64,000 bases of DNA from an uncultured Bacteroidales bacterium. Lineage in GTDB: Bacteria; Bacteroidota; Bacteroidia; Bacteroidales; Paludibacteraceae. Location of the stretch: assembly GCA_902799705.1 (NCBI GenBank), contig CADCBP010000020.1, forward strand, positions 27,447 through 91,446, in the 5' to 3' direction. The notes below the pieces were generated by a model. The model saw only the letters and a list, made by a program, of their open reading frames with translations. It was not told the origin of the DNA and did not search any database. A program made the translations under genes and the position numbers. This document shows, one piece after another, positions 41,521-50,935 of this stretch. Every line of letters starts with the position of its first letter. The stretch's first letter is position 1.

Positions 41521-41634
41521 CTTTCATTCTTTCATTCTTTCACTCTTTCACTCTTTCACTCTTTCATTCTTTCATTCTTTCATTCTTTCATTCTTTCACT
41601 CTTTCACTCTTTCATTCTTTCATTCTTTCACTCT
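41521..41634. repeat. TTTCATTC octamer array
   Basis: About fourteen 8-nt units, alternating TTTCATTC and TTTCACTC. The minus-strand sense (GAATGAAA, GAGTGAAA) places TGA in every frame. The 3' end of the 637-aa gene (final RVKE and stop) is made of this array. Confidence 0.92.
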
Positions 41635-43533
41635 CATTAGGTCATAAACATGCTCTCCATGACGGATATATATTTTCCCGTCCTGAATAAACTTCGTTCC
41701 CTTTTTGGATGGGTCGGGGGTAAGTTCCTCTAATCCTTGCGGCTGGGAGGGAAAACGGAACTGTATCGTTGAACCGAAATAGGAGGTGCACTCGCCTTGC
41801 AGCGTCGGTTGGCCTTCCTTGTCATAGTTCAGACTAATGCCACCATCCACAAAGAACCATATTTGCCTTACAGCCCCGTTGTTATCTACGATGGCTACGT
41901 AGCATGGAATAAGTACGGAACCGAAGCGTCCCAGCGATGCGGAGAAAGAACCGCTCTCCTCGCTGCCGTTAACCGGATAAAGACCTGCCGCAGGGTGGGC
42001 GACGTCGCTGTACATGCCTAAATGGATATATGGCCGCATGCCTTCGGCGTCCGCCTCCTTGCACGTCAGGATGATGTCGATGATGCCGTCACGTATGACG
42101 GTCTCATCTTTCCAGATCATTGTGTCCGGTGCGAAGAAATAGATTCCTGGCTCCTTCGTCTCCGCCGCAAAGGGCTTGTCCTCTTCCGGCACTTCCGGTT
42201 GCGGGTAGAAGATGATATGAGGTGTCTGGAGGAGGGAGAAACGGTAGGAACTTCCTATAGCGTCATGCATCTCCATCGTATAACGCCATTGGTCCTCTTC
42301 TTGCGACAGCACCAGCGAAGCGCTGACGAAATCGTATGCGGAGCCGATAAAGAGGTTGGCCTCAAAATCGGCTTGGTTCTGGGCCAGTTGCAATCCGCTT
42401 ATACGGCCGTCTTCGAGGCTGTAAGTCCCGGCTACCAGCTCCATCGGCTTGCTCAGAGTTACATCCACCAATACCGTCGGATAGTCGTCCGAATGGCTGA
42501 AATTGAGGGTGTAGAGGAACTGATGGTTGGCGCTGTCGGATTGATTGGAGAGGTATGTGATCACCACGCTGTCTATCGTCAGTGTCACATCTTCCGGTGT
42601 CGGAGGCAACTCCTCGGGGTTGTACAGCATGTTATAACTGCGGGCGTTGACATGCACCGTCGTGCCGTTGTGAGACAGAACCGTGCCTGTGATGAGGATC
42701 GTGTCGCCTTTGGCGTTGTAACTCACTGTCAGGCTGCCGCTCTCTAAATAGTAGGGTGTATATTGTCCCCAGTCCTCTTTGTCCGCACGGATGGCTACGT
42801 AACACGGATCATCGCCGGCGATTTTGCCGAGGTACCCTTTCGAGGCGCTCAGCGAACCTGCCTCTCCGCCGGCATTAATCGGATAGACACCTGCAGGCAT
42901 GGCCATCGTGTCGGACAACAGACGCAACTCTATCCAGTCATACGTCTCGTTCGCCATCTCGTTGAGCGTCACTTCGATATAGTCCGTGCGCTCGCGGAAA
43001 TGAACGACATCCGCAACAAAGTCTATCGTTGTCGCGGACTTAGGCTCGAAGCGGTAGGGATCCTGTTCCGGTTCGGGAGGAACGGGCGTTTCCGAGTAGG
43101 CGAAAGTGAAATCCGGAACGTCGTATGTGTAGGAGACGTCATTGCGTGTCGCCTGGATAGAACCGCTCAACGTACACGTGCCGTCACCGTTCGAGACGAT
43201 GTTGAGGCTGATGGCGGAACTGGAGTAGCAGTAGTACCACATGTCCACAGGATTGCCGTTGGCACTCGTCTTGTGAACAAAACTGCCCACATAACCGATG
43301 GTCCCGTTCGAGGCGTTGAATGAACCGATAGCCGAACGGGTAGCAGGCCAGAGGTCGAACGCCAGCTCGTACGTGCCCGATGAGGTCGAACCCTCGACGA
43401 CGACGAACAGATTATTCTTATCTACCGTCAGATCTTCGATAGTGACCTTTGAGGCATTGACTGTGAATGCCGCAAATGCATGCACTACCGCTGTCAGACA
43501 TATAATGATTATACTTGTTATACGTTTCATCAT
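41620..43533 (-). CDS. Secreted repeat protein with the shared C-terminal tail (637 aa)
   Basis: A signal peptide (MMKRITSIIIICLTAVVHAFA) is followed by four copies of a roughly 130-aa beta-domain, each with a phrase like GxYPxNGxxxxGSFSASxGxxG and a following YVA strand (about 25-150, 160-300, 310-450, 460-590). The N-terminal copy resembles those of the 505- and 1515-aa proteins. The C-terminus FIQDGKIYIRHGEHVYDLM fits the common tail. The start overlaps nothing; the previous stop is 4 nt upstream. Probably a surface protein; function unknown. Confidence 0.8.
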   Translation of the reverse strand: MMKRITSIIIICLTAVVHAFAAFTVNASKVTIEDLTVDKNNLFVVVEGSTSSGTYELAFDLWPATRSAIGSFNASNGTIGYVGSFVHKTSANGNPVDMWYYCYSSSAISLNIVSNGDGTCTLSGSIQATRNDVSYTYDVPDFTFAYSETPVPPEPEQDPYRFEPKSATTIDFVADVVHFRERTDYIEVTLNEMANETYDWIELRLLSDTMAMPAGVYPINAGGEAGSLSASKGYLGKIAGDDPCYVAIRADKEDWGQYTPYYLESGSLTVSYNAKGDTILITGTVLSHNGTTVHVNARSYNMLYNPEELPPTPEDVTLTIDSVVITYLSNQSDSANHQFLYTLNFSHSDDYPTVLVDVTLSKPMELVAGTYSLEDGRISGLQLAQNQADFEANLFIGSAYDFVSASLVLSQEEDQWRYTMEMHDAIGSSYRFSLLQTPHIIFYPQPEVPEEDKPFAAETKEPGIYFFAPDTMIWKDETVIRDGIIDIILTCKEADAEGMRPYIHLGMYSDVAHPAAGLYPVNGSEESGSFSASLGRFGSVLIPCYVAIVDNNGAVRQIWFFVDGGISLNYDKEGQPTLQGECTSYFGSTIQFRFPSQPQGLEELTPDPSKKGTKFIQDGKIYIRHGEHVYDLMRVKE

Positions 43534-43548
43534 TCCATCATTTCACCA
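43529..43548. repeat. CATCATT octamers at a gene junction
   Basis: Short octamers (CATCATTCCATCATTTCACC) cover the stop of the 505-aa gene and the start of the 637-aa gene, giving overlapping ATG and TGA codons on the minus strand. Confidence 0.7.
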
Positions 43549-45055
43549 TTGCTCCTTGCGCATCGTATAGTACTCCGTTGCGCTCGATCATCAGAACCCC
43601 CTCACGGAGCATCTTCTGACTTCTGACTGCTGACTGCTGAATGTCCTCAATGCCTTGAATGCCGTTGACCTGGTACTCGAAATCAAAAGCTTTTATGATA
43701 TACGTATATTCGTTCTCGCACAGCAGGTTGCCCGAAAGGGTATGAGTGTTGCCTGCTTTGGGATTGATGGTTATGATCGATCCGTTAACGACGTACGAAG
43801 AGTTCGAACCATGGTTCACACTCGACCAGAGGCTCAGTTTCTCGTTCGCTATGCTGAAACTGCCGTCCAGTTGTTTGTCCTCCAGCGTCAGCGACACTTC
43901 GTATTCGAGATTTTTCTCGTCTTTGGCGTTGACGAGCACGTTGAAATAGTCGATCTCGCCGCCGGTAGTGAACGGTTCTACCGTCACCTTGTACGGGCTC
44001 AGTTCCATTTCTTTGTTGTCTTCGTCCCAGCCGAACTCAATGCCTTGTCCGTCGTTATCGCTGAAATGATAGTAATGAACCGCCTCGATGCGTTTCTTGC
44101 CATACACGGCCATGTAGTTCGCGTCTATATCCGTGCAGGTGAGTGTGCCGCCGAAGAAACTGTATAGGTTCTCTCCCTTCGACTGGATAAGGATGGTGCT
44201 TAACGAGTCGTTCGCTAAGTAACGTGTCTTGTTGACCTTCAGGTCTTTGACGTAGCTGTTGGAGGCAAACAGCAGATGACCGCTGCCTTGCGTCGCATAC
44301 GAACCGGGGATGGTCTCGGAGGAGGGATAGATAGCGAGTTGTACCTCGTAGTCCCGCTCAGAGTTGTTCTCGCGGTTTTTGCCCGAGCAGTTGAGCGTGA
44401 GGAAGTAGCGTGTTGTGCCGTAATCGCTGTCATCGCGTATGACACTGATGCCGTTGACCGTCATGTCGTAGTTGTGTACCGCCTCGTGGAACTCTCCGTC
44501 GTAACTGAAGATATAGGGCTTGGGTTCGATTCCTTGCTCGAGTATCTCCTCTTCTGCGTAGCAGTAGTTGTAGTTATAGGTGTTCTTTCCGCGGTCTGCC
44601 ATCGCTGCGGCGGTGAAGCACAGACGGCCGATACTGATGCCGTAGTGGCTCTCATCGACTTTGATGATCGTGAAGGTCGAGATAGAGTCCGTGCGGAGCA
44701 GACGCCGCGTACTGCCGTAGTACAACTCGGATGTGACAAGATTGATCGTCTGGTCATTCACGTTCGCACTGCTGCTGGTGGGACTCGCACCTTCGGTCGT
44801 ATAGGTCCCTTCCAACGTCCGGTCGTCGGAATTGATGACTAATTTCACCGTCGTCGTGTAAGTCGTGGTGGGCTTACTGCTGTACTCTGCCGTGTTCTTG
44901 CATTTCTGAGTCCATTCCAAAGTGAACTGGTTCTTACTGTTGCTGGCTAAGGTATCCACCTTCAAGTCGGTGATAGCGCACAGATAGTTGTACGTGGTAG
45001 CCTGAACTGCCATCGTCAGCGCACACAGCGCGATGGTAAAAAAGATCTTCTTCAT
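43538..45055 (-). CDS. Secreted protein with the shared C-terminal tail (505 aa)
   Basis: The signal peptide MKKIFFTIALCALTMAVQA precedes repeated beta-domains. The first (TYNYLCAITDLKVDTLASN to RLCFTAAA) is clearly paralogous to the N-terminal domain of the 1515-aa protein (same SDDRTLEG and FxIxKVxxxHYxI phrases). At least three copies are present. The tail linker GIEDIQQSAVRSQKM is followed by LREGVLMIERNGVLYDAQGA. The linker is encoded by a TTCTGAC/TGCTGAC array (43614-43641). It lies 11 nt downstream of a 44-aa peptide gene. Confidence 0.8.
   Translation of the reverse strand: MKKIFFTIALCALTMAVQATTYNYLCAITDLKVDTLASNSKNQFTLEWTQKCKNTAEYSSKPTTTYTTTVKLVINSDDRTLEGTYTTEGASPTSSSANVNDQTINLVTSELYYGSTRRLLRTDSISTFTIIKVDESHYGISIGRLCFTAAAMADRGKNTYNYNYCYAEEEILEQGIEPKPYIFSYDGEFHEAVHNYDMTVNGISVIRDDSDYGTTRYFLTLNCSGKNRENNSERDYEVQLAIYPSSETIPGSYATQGSGHLLFASNSYVKDLKVNKTRYLANDSLSTILIQSKGENLYSFFGGTLTCTDIDANYMAVYGKKRIEAVHYYHFSDNDGQGIEFGWDEDNKEMELSPYKVTVEPFTTGGEIDYFNVLVNAKDEKNLEYEVSLTLEDKQLDGSFSIANEKLSLWSSVNHGSNSSYVVNGSIITINPKAGNTHTLSGNLLCENEYTYIIKAFDFEYQVNGIQGIEDIQQSAVRSQKMLREGVLMIERNGVLYDAQGAMVK
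43614..43641. repeat. TTCTGAC heptamers in the tail linker of the 505-aa gene
   Basis: Four 7-nt units (TTCTGAC, TTCTGAC, TGCTGAC, TGCTGAA) encode the QQSAVRSQK linker just before the conserved tail. Equivalent units sit at the same place in the 1515-aa gene. Confidence 0.82.
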
Positions 45056-45066
45056 ATTCTTGCGCT

Positions 45067-45201
45067 TTAAAATATTTCTTTACTGTTGGGATCTCCTCCC
45101 TCCGTACTGGTGACAATCTCTCCGCGAACACTGCCGCAGATAACGTGTATGCTTTGTAGCATTTGTGCCTCGATAATGGGCTGTATATAGTTCTTTTTCA
45201 T
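45067..45201 (-). CDS. 44-aa Bacteroidetes-type small peptide
   Basis: ATG (45201) to TAA (45069-45067) encodes MKKNYIQPIIEAQMLQSIHV, then ICGSVRGEIVTSTEGGDPNS and KEIF. Short peptides with the pattern MKKxYIxPxIxxxxLxxxxxxxGS, often with a Cys and acidic end, are frequent beside secreted-protein genes in Bacteroidales. It is 11 nt upstream of the 505-aa gene and downstream of a heptamer array. Function unknown. Real coding is likely but not proven. Confidence 0.6.
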   Translation of the reverse strand: MKKNYIQPIIEAQMLQSIHVICGSVRGEIVTSTEGGDPNSKEIF

Positions 45202-45202
45202 A

Positions 45203-45341
45203 ATCCTAAATCCTAAATTTGAAATCCTAAATTTGAAATCCTAAATTTGAAATCCTAAATTTGAAATCCTAAATTTGAAATCCTAAATTTGAAATCCTAA
45301 ATTTGATAAATCCTAAATTTGAAATCCTAAATCCTAAATCC
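45203..45341. repeat. AATCCTAAATTTGA array
   Basis: About nine 14-nt units, each two heptamers (AATCCTA, AATTTGA), with one TAAATCC variation. It separates the 1515-aa gene stop from the 44-aa peptide gene. Confidence 0.92.
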
Positions 45342-48300
45342 CCTGTCCTTGTACATTGTACGCCTTTCCGTCGCGGATGATGATGATCTGTCCTTCGCGA
45401 AGCACCTTCTGACAACGGACTTCTGACGGCTGGATATCTTCAATGCCCATAGCGGAGTTGTTGCTCTCGCGGATACGTATCGGGGCTCCGTGATACAGGG
45501 CGCTACCCAGCGGAGTACTCGGGTCGATATGAACATATACGCGGAAACCGTTTATCGTACCGTTTGCGCTCGGCCAGTAAAGGGTGTTGTTGGACGAGAG
45601 GAAGTACGTCGTATGGTCGCCGCCGGTCAATGCGTGCGGGTTGAAGATGCCGTAAGGCTGAACACCTCCTGCAGACTCTACCTCTACCGGCGTGCTGCAT
45701 TGGATTTGAACATTGCGGAACGTCAGCGGGCTTAGGCGATCGTCCGAAGTGGCTCCGGCGAAGCGTACGAAGTACGGCTTGCCTGCCTCAATAGACGTCA
45801 CCTGACGCAGGAACAGATCCACCACATCGGCGTTCTCTTCCGAGTGCTCGAACTCTTTGATCACGAACCCGTGCAGCGGACACTCCGCATCGGCTATCTC
45901 GTACGCACTCAAGTTGAACGGCAGGCAGATTGTGCTGTAGTCGCCGTTGAGTGGCAACGGACGCTTGATGGTCACGTTGACTGTCTGACCGATCAGTGCC
46001 GCTAGACGTGTCTCATTATCCGTAGCGGTAGCAACGTCTTCAAAGACCACGTCCGCTGTAGAGGTCTTGAACTCCACTTTGACAGGCGTACTCTGATCGC
46101 TCTCGCCGCAGTACGAACGCAGGTAGAACTCATAGTCTTTATTGGGTGTCAATCCGGTCAAGTCCATCTCATGTACACTGTTGCTGACAAGTGTCGCACT
46201 TGCCCAGTTAGGATCGGACTCATCCCATATTCTTTTGATATACTGGTAGTTGGATTCTGTTCCTCTCTCGGAAGCCGCCCAACTGATATGTGCGCCGGTA
46301 GCGGTGATGTCGCTCACGGTGAGACTGAGAGGCTGACTGCAGGTCATATAGTCCACGCTTACGTTATCCACCCATGCCTGACCGGAAGCGGCCGCATTCG
46401 AATAGCGGATAGCGAGTCTGGAAGCTTCGCCGCTGATGTGAACAAGGTCTTTCTCGAACGGGAACTCGCCGTAGCCTGTCTGGTTAGGGAGCGTCTCAAT
46501 CGCGGTGAACGTCACGCCGTCGGACGCTACATAACCCAACTGCATCGTGCAGTCACGGCTGCGGTAATGGAACGAGATAAACAGGTCGTTGAGGCTCGCG
46601 TCAAACTCCGGCAACACGATAATCTGCTCGTTTACACCGTAGAACTTAATGCTGTTACCCTTGTCGCCAAAATCTACGTAAGCGTAGCTGTCATAGACTA
46701 CTTGCGGATATTCGGAACTGGATATACGGCTCCAGTTGAACGGAACCTCACCCGGGGTCTCAGCCTCGAAATCATTGAAGTAAGGAACGCTCTCGGTAGA
46801 ACTCGTCACGAAGAATATAGGCGTCGTCCAGTTGCCTTCTTCCTCTGCGGAGCAAGCCGGTAACAGACGAACCTGGTAGGTCCTTGCCGGAGTCAGCCCG
46901 CTGATGCTCTTCGGTCCTGCGTAGTCGCCCGAAGCGATATTCACACTGGTCCATTCGTCCGAACCCGTCTTGTATTGCAGTTTCTTCACCTCGCCGCTCC
47001 AACTGATAGTCGCGCCGCCGGTGATAGGTGCTGCCTGAATATTCAGAACCATGTCGCACGGACGCGCAATCACTTCGACGTCATCCAGGTAAGCATATTG
47101 GTTGATGGTCGAGAAGTTGGCTACGAAGTAGATCAATGCGGTCTCGCCTGTGAAAGCGGAGAGGTCGAAGATCTTGGTTGTCCACTCGGCATGAACGCCG
47201 GAGAGGTCGTTCGGCAGCAGCGTCTTCGTCGAACCTCCGTCAGTGGAGATATACAGGTTGACACTCGAGCCGTTCACGTTTTTCCATTCGAAGCGCAGGA
47301 TAGCGTCCTCGCTCAGCGTAATTGCCGGCATACGCAAGGTAGCCTCGCCGCTCGAACCGGTACGCAGTTGTACGGAATAAGCGCCGCTCTTTTCGTAGGC
47401 AGACCAGCGATAAGTACCCGAAGCAGGAGTTGCTTCCCAGCAGGAAGGCAGTTCTGATGCACTGCTGAACTCCTCTTCAAAAGGCATTGCCGCCGCAGCG
47501 CAAAGGGTCGTAAAGGACAGTACGTCGCTCCAGTTGCTCTGGTCTTCCGCATCGCAATAAGCCTTGACGCGTACGAAATACTCGGTGTTGGCGCTGAGAC
47601 CCGTCAGGTCATGTTGCACACTTCCGCTGACTGCCTGCTCTGCGCTCCAGTCTCCATCCGCTGCACGGTATTGCAGACGCCAAGCACTCTCAGAACCTCC
47701 TGCCGTCCAACTGATACGCGCGCTGTTGGCACTCAGGTTGCCTGCTGACAAAGATGTCGGGACAGCGCAACTCGATACCTTATGAACACTCACGTTATCC
47801 ACGAACATTGCGCCACCTTCGGAAGAAGTGCCGCTCGTCGGATTCGCAAAGAACTGTATTTTAATAGTCTGACCGCTGTAGTCGGCAAGACTGATAACCG
47901 CATTGCTAAATGCACCCGGATAGGGAGAAACATTGCCGGAAGGATAGTACGTGCCCTTATCTTCGAAAGCACCGCCGTTTGCGGATATTTTTACCTTCAG
48001 ATTATTACCTGCAATAGCCATATTGGCATAATCGAACGCCAATTCATACGCATTGCCGTCATTCGGTATTGCAATCTCAGGCGTGTTCATCAATGCGGTT
48101 CCGCCGTCCAGAACGGAGTTGTCAATGGCCAGCATGGTGTTGCCTGAATGCTGGTACGTACCCCAGATATATCCGGCGCCCCAAGAAGAGGTGGTCGTGG
48201 ATGCGGAATTGTCCCAACAATCCGGAACGATATGATTACTCAAACCTTCGAAATCTATGCTCCAGGGACTTGCTGCACTCACATTGATTGTACCGCAGAG

Positions 48301-49881
48301 GGTGGTGAAGGACACGTTGTCGCTCCACTCGCTCACGCTGCCACCGCCGCAGTCCGCTTTCACGCGTACATAATAGATGGTATTGGCTTTCAGACCCGTC
48401 AGCACTTTGGAGTTGGTCGCCACAGCGATCTCCTCACCCCAACTTGCTGCATCGCCTTCCGACACCTGTAACTTCCAGTTACTCATGCCGTTAGCGTTCC
48501 AACTGATTATTGCCCCGTCAGCCGTCTCACTGCCCGCGCTAACCCCCGTCGGCTTGTTGCAACTCGGCTTCTCACGAACGGTGATATCGTCGATATATAC
48601 ACGACCATTGGACACTCCACCTGTAAAACGAATTGCCATGCGAGCATTGGAAGGAGCGCCAACAAAATCGATATCTTCTATTTTGCTAAAACTTGCTATT
48701 TGTGCCAAATTCCCACTTGTTGCTTCAAAGGTTCCTGCATCGCTGGCGTCAGTCACATAGCCGACTTGCACATTACCATAGTCATACCATTCATCATCAA
48801 CAGGAGATTTATACCAGAAAGAAATGGCTAAATTACTGATGGGTGTTGTAAATTCGGGGAGTACAGCAATAACATCAGTAGTATTTCCTCCTCCTACCAA
48901 ACATAAAGCTTTTGATCCGGAATGTTTATACGCTGTACTTGCCATCACATCCGATGTACCTGCCGTGATTTCTTGCCAACAGAGAGGTAACTCTGCATCT
49001 GTAGCGCTTTCAAAACCTTCGCTCCATGGGAAAGAAGAAAGTATATCGCACTCTGTAGTAAATTCCGTAGAACGAATCACACTCGTACCGCTCGCGTTTT
49101 TGGAAATAACGTAGAATTTGTATCGGGTAGCAGGAGCCAAACCGGAAACAGTGACCGATTTGGTGTTTACATTCGCTGCATTAGCCGTCCATAACTCTTC
49201 TGTTAGTTCCGTTGTAGCCGGCAAGCATACATATTGCCAAGCACTCTCGCTACTTGACCAACTGATAGTAGCGGAAGTGCCGGAGATAGCACTACTGCTT
49301 ACACTTGTCGGTGCAACGGCATATTTCGGTGTAAAATCGAATGCAAATTGGTTAAACGTAGTGGCTTTTCCGGAAGTTCCACTATCATAACGATAACTAT
49401 AAAAATAATTATAGGAGTTCGAATTCACAGGACTTGTCTGCTTAAAATGAAGCTGACAATCAGTGTTAGAAGATGGATCGCCTATGCTATAGTGGCCATC
49501 ACTAACTTTGTTGATTTTAAACTTCGAGGTCGTAGTGTTCAGAGCACGGATATTGTCTGTACCTCCATTCTTATAAAGCAAATCAGCAGACTTAAGTTTG
49601 TTTGTTGCACTTGATAGGGTAGAATAGAGTCCTTCCAATGTACGGTCATCCGACTCAAGTACCATCGTCATAGTAGAAGTATACGAACTTCCGCCAGAGT
49701 TGACGCCTTTCTGCGTAATGTTCAGTGTAAATTGATTGGTGGTGATGGCATCTGACTGAACAACTTCAATACTTTGGATGACAGTGTTGTAATTGTACGT
49801 CGCTCCCCACGCCTTACTTGTGTTGAGCAAACACAATAGAAATGCCAAAAATGGCACTAAATAATTAATACCTTTTTTCAT
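45334..49881 (-). CDS. Large secreted FN3/jelly-roll protein with the shared C-terminal tail (1515 aa)
   Basis: After a signal peptide (MKKGINYLVPFLAFLLCLLNTSKAWG begins it) comes the paralogous N-terminal domain (SDDRTLEGLYSTL). Then follow five fibronectin type III-like domains (for example PTGVSAGSETADGAIISW) alternating with four MAM/choice-of-anchor J-like jelly rolls (EGFES..LPLCWQ, DFEG..PDCWD, EEFSS..PSCWE, NDFEA..PFNWS). The C-terminus reads GIEDIQPSEVRCQKV and LREGQIIIIRDGKAYNVQGQ. It probably binds glycans or host surfaces, but no specific ligand can be named. It is the first of the paralog cluster. Confidence 0.85.
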   Translation of the reverse strand: MKKGINYLVPFLAFLLCLLNTSKAWGATYNYNTVIQSIEVVQSDAITTNQFTLNITQKGVNSGGSSYTSTMTMVLESDDRTLEGLYSTLSSATNKLKSADLLYKNGGTDNIRALNTTTSKFKINKVSDGHYSIGDPSSNTDCQLHFKQTSPVNSNSYNYFYSYRYDSGTSGKATTFNQFAFDFTPKYAVAPTSVSSSAISGTSATISWSSSESAWQYVCLPATTELTEELWTANAANVNTKSVTVSGLAPATRYKFYVISKNASGTSVIRSTEFTTECDILSSFPWSEGFESATDAELPLCWQEITAGTSDVMASTAYKHSGSKALCLVGGGNTTDVIAVLPEFTTPISNLAISFWYKSPVDDEWYDYGNVQVGYVTDASDAGTFEATSGNLAQIASFSKIEDIDFVGAPSNARMAIRFTGGVSNGRVYIDDITVREKPSCNKPTGVSAGSETADGAIISWNANGMSNWKLQVSEGDAASWGEEIAVATNSKVLTGLKANTIYYVRVKADCGGGSVSEWSDNVSFTTLCGTINVSAASPWSIDFEGLSNHIVPDCWDNSASTTTSSWGAGYIWGTYQHSGNTMLAIDNSVLDGGTALMNTPEIAIPNDGNAYELAFDYANMAIAGNNLKVKISANGGAFEDKGTYYPSGNVSPYPGAFSNAVISLADYSGQTIKIQFFANPTSGTSSEGGAMFVDNVSVHKVSSCAVPTSLSAGNLSANSARISWTAGGSESAWRLQYRAADGDWSAEQAVSGSVQHDLTGLSANTEYFVRVKAYCDAEDQSNWSDVLSFTTLCAAAAMPFEEEFSSASELPSCWEATPASGTYRWSAYEKSGAYSVQLRTGSSGEATLRMPAITLSEDAILRFEWKNVNGSSVNLYISTDGGSTKTLLPNDLSGVHAEWTTKIFDLSAFTGETALIYFVANFSTINQYAYLDDVEVIARPCDMVLNIQAAPITGGATISWSGEVKKLQYKTGSDEWTSVNIASGDYAGPKSISGLTPARTYQVRLLPACSAEEEGNWTTPIFFVTSSTESVPYFNDFEAETPGEVPFNWSRISSSEYPQVVYDSYAYVDFGDKGNSIKFYGVNEQIIVLPEFDASLNDLFISFHYRSRDCTMQLGYVASDGVTFTAIETLPNQTGYGEFPFEKDLVHISGEASRLAIRYSNAAASGQAWVDNVSVDYMTCSQPLSLTVSDITATGAHISWAASERGTESNYQYIKRIWDESDPNWASATLVSNSVHEMDLTGLTPNKDYEFYLRSYCGESDQSTPVKVEFKTSTADVVFEDVATATDNETRLAALIGQTVNVTIKRPLPLNGDYSTICLPFNLSAYEIADAECPLHGFVIKEFEHSEENADVVDLFLRQVTSIEAGKPYFVRFAGATSDDRLSPLTFRNVQIQCSTPVEVESAGGVQPYGIFNPHALTGGDHTTYFLSSNNTLYWPSANGTINGFRVYVHIDPSTPLGSALYHGAPIRIRESNNSAMGIEDIQPSEVRCQKVLREGQIIIIRDGKAYNVQGQGI
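45407..45434. repeat. TTCTGAC heptamers in the tail linker of the 1515-aa gene
   Basis: Four 7-nt units (TTCTGAC, AACGGAC, TTCTGAC, GGCTGGA) encode the QPSEVRCQK linker, the same position as in the 505-aa gene. Confidence 0.75.
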
Positions 49882-50037
49882 ATATCTAATACCTTTAAAT
49901 TATAAAAAGTAACACAAAGTTCGCTAATATGCAAATAAAATGATTAAAAAGTCGCAAAAAAATGCATTTTGCTAACTCGAGATTACAATTGTCTGTTTTT
50001 CCCTTTAAAACAACGTAAAAGTACTATTCTTCCCCCC

Positions 50038-50171
50038 TTCACTCTTTCATTCTTTCATTCTTTCATTCTTTCACTCTTTCATTCTTTCATTCTTTCATTC
50101 TTTCATTCTTTCCCTCTTTCATTCTTTCATTCTTTCACTCTTTCATTCTTTCATTCTTTCCCTCTTTCACT
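50038..50171. repeat. TTTCATTC octamer array, second locus
   Basis: About sixteen 8-nt units of TTTCATTC, TTTCACTC and TTTCCCTC. Same family as 41521-41634. Confidence 0.92.
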
Positions 50172-50280
50172 CGGGGGCACTTCGGGGGTACTTCGGAGGC
50201 GCTTCGGAGGCATCCTAGACTTTGCTAAAAATTCTTTCTTGTAAATTCCACATTATCAGCGCATTACAACAAACACACCG
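50171..50280. repeat. Dispersed leader element, copy B
   Basis: The complement of this stretch matches the leader of the 225-aa gene (6648-6749), in inverted orientation. The 11-nt array (50171-50214, TCGGGGGCACT to TCGGAGGCATC) is followed by the AAAGTCTAGG and CTGATAATGTG cores. No coding frame follows where copy A has its gene. Confidence 0.75.
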
Positions 50281-50346
50281 ACCACTAAAAAATGCCGTTT
50301 TTTCCCGTTTGAAATCCGCTGTTTTTGGGTCCCGTTTCATCTTTGT

Positions 50347-50401
50347 TTAATTTGTGAACTATTTTTTTTGTCCTTTTGGGGGATCATTTTGGGGCATTTT
50401 T
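50347..50401. repeat. 55-nt direct repeat, left copy
   Basis: TAATTTGTGAACTATTTTTT, then a G-rich run, GATCATTTTGGGGCATTTT. A second copy is at 50936-50990, in the same orientation. Confidence 0.8.
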
Positions 50402-50490
50402 CATCATTTCATCATTCCATCATTCCATCATTCCATCATTCCATCATTTCATCATTTCATCATTTCATCATTTCATCATTTCATCATTCA
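50401..50490. repeat. CATCATTC octamer array
   Basis: Eleven or so 8-nt units (ATCATTCC, ATCATTTC) start right after the left direct repeat, as if inserted there. Confidence 0.9.
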
Positions 50491-50522
50491 TTAAATGTTT
50501 ATTGTGCCGGATTGTATCCGGC

Positions 50523-50559
50523 TTCCCCTGCCTTTAGGTAGGGGTTATGGGTAGGTTTC
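50523..50559. repeat. REP-like palindromic element, copy 2
   Basis: Same layout as 4525-4561: a CCCCTGCCTTTAGGTAGGGG palindrome followed by a GGGTAGGTTTC tail. Confidence 0.65.
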
Positions 50560-50935
50560 ATTTTTGTTATTTTTGTAAGGGCAACGCCCGCATTTTTGTA
50601 AGCATTCAACGTGCTGCTATTAAGCAGCGAGTTGGGAGTGTAGGCTTTTACGAGCGCTACAAGCTTGCTTGTGAGCGCTTGTGGAAGATTACGCTCCAGG
50701 CCGCGTGGGCCGCAGGCATAGCGGACGTAAAATGCGCATTTTTGATTACTAAAATATCTACACGGCGTCAGCCATTACACGCGGCTTTGCCGCACCTTTC
50801 ATGCTTCCAAACACGAACTATACACGAATTATTGACGAATTATACACGAACTATTAAGCCCTTCTACGGCCAGTCACGCAATACTCTGCGGCTGTACTGC
50901 CCATCCCTGCTTTATTATATTGTGGACATCACTAC

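Noticed and set aside
41521-41634. CRISPR array
   Set aside because: Units are 8 nt with no spacers and no cas genes. All arrays in the window are contiguous tandem repeats.
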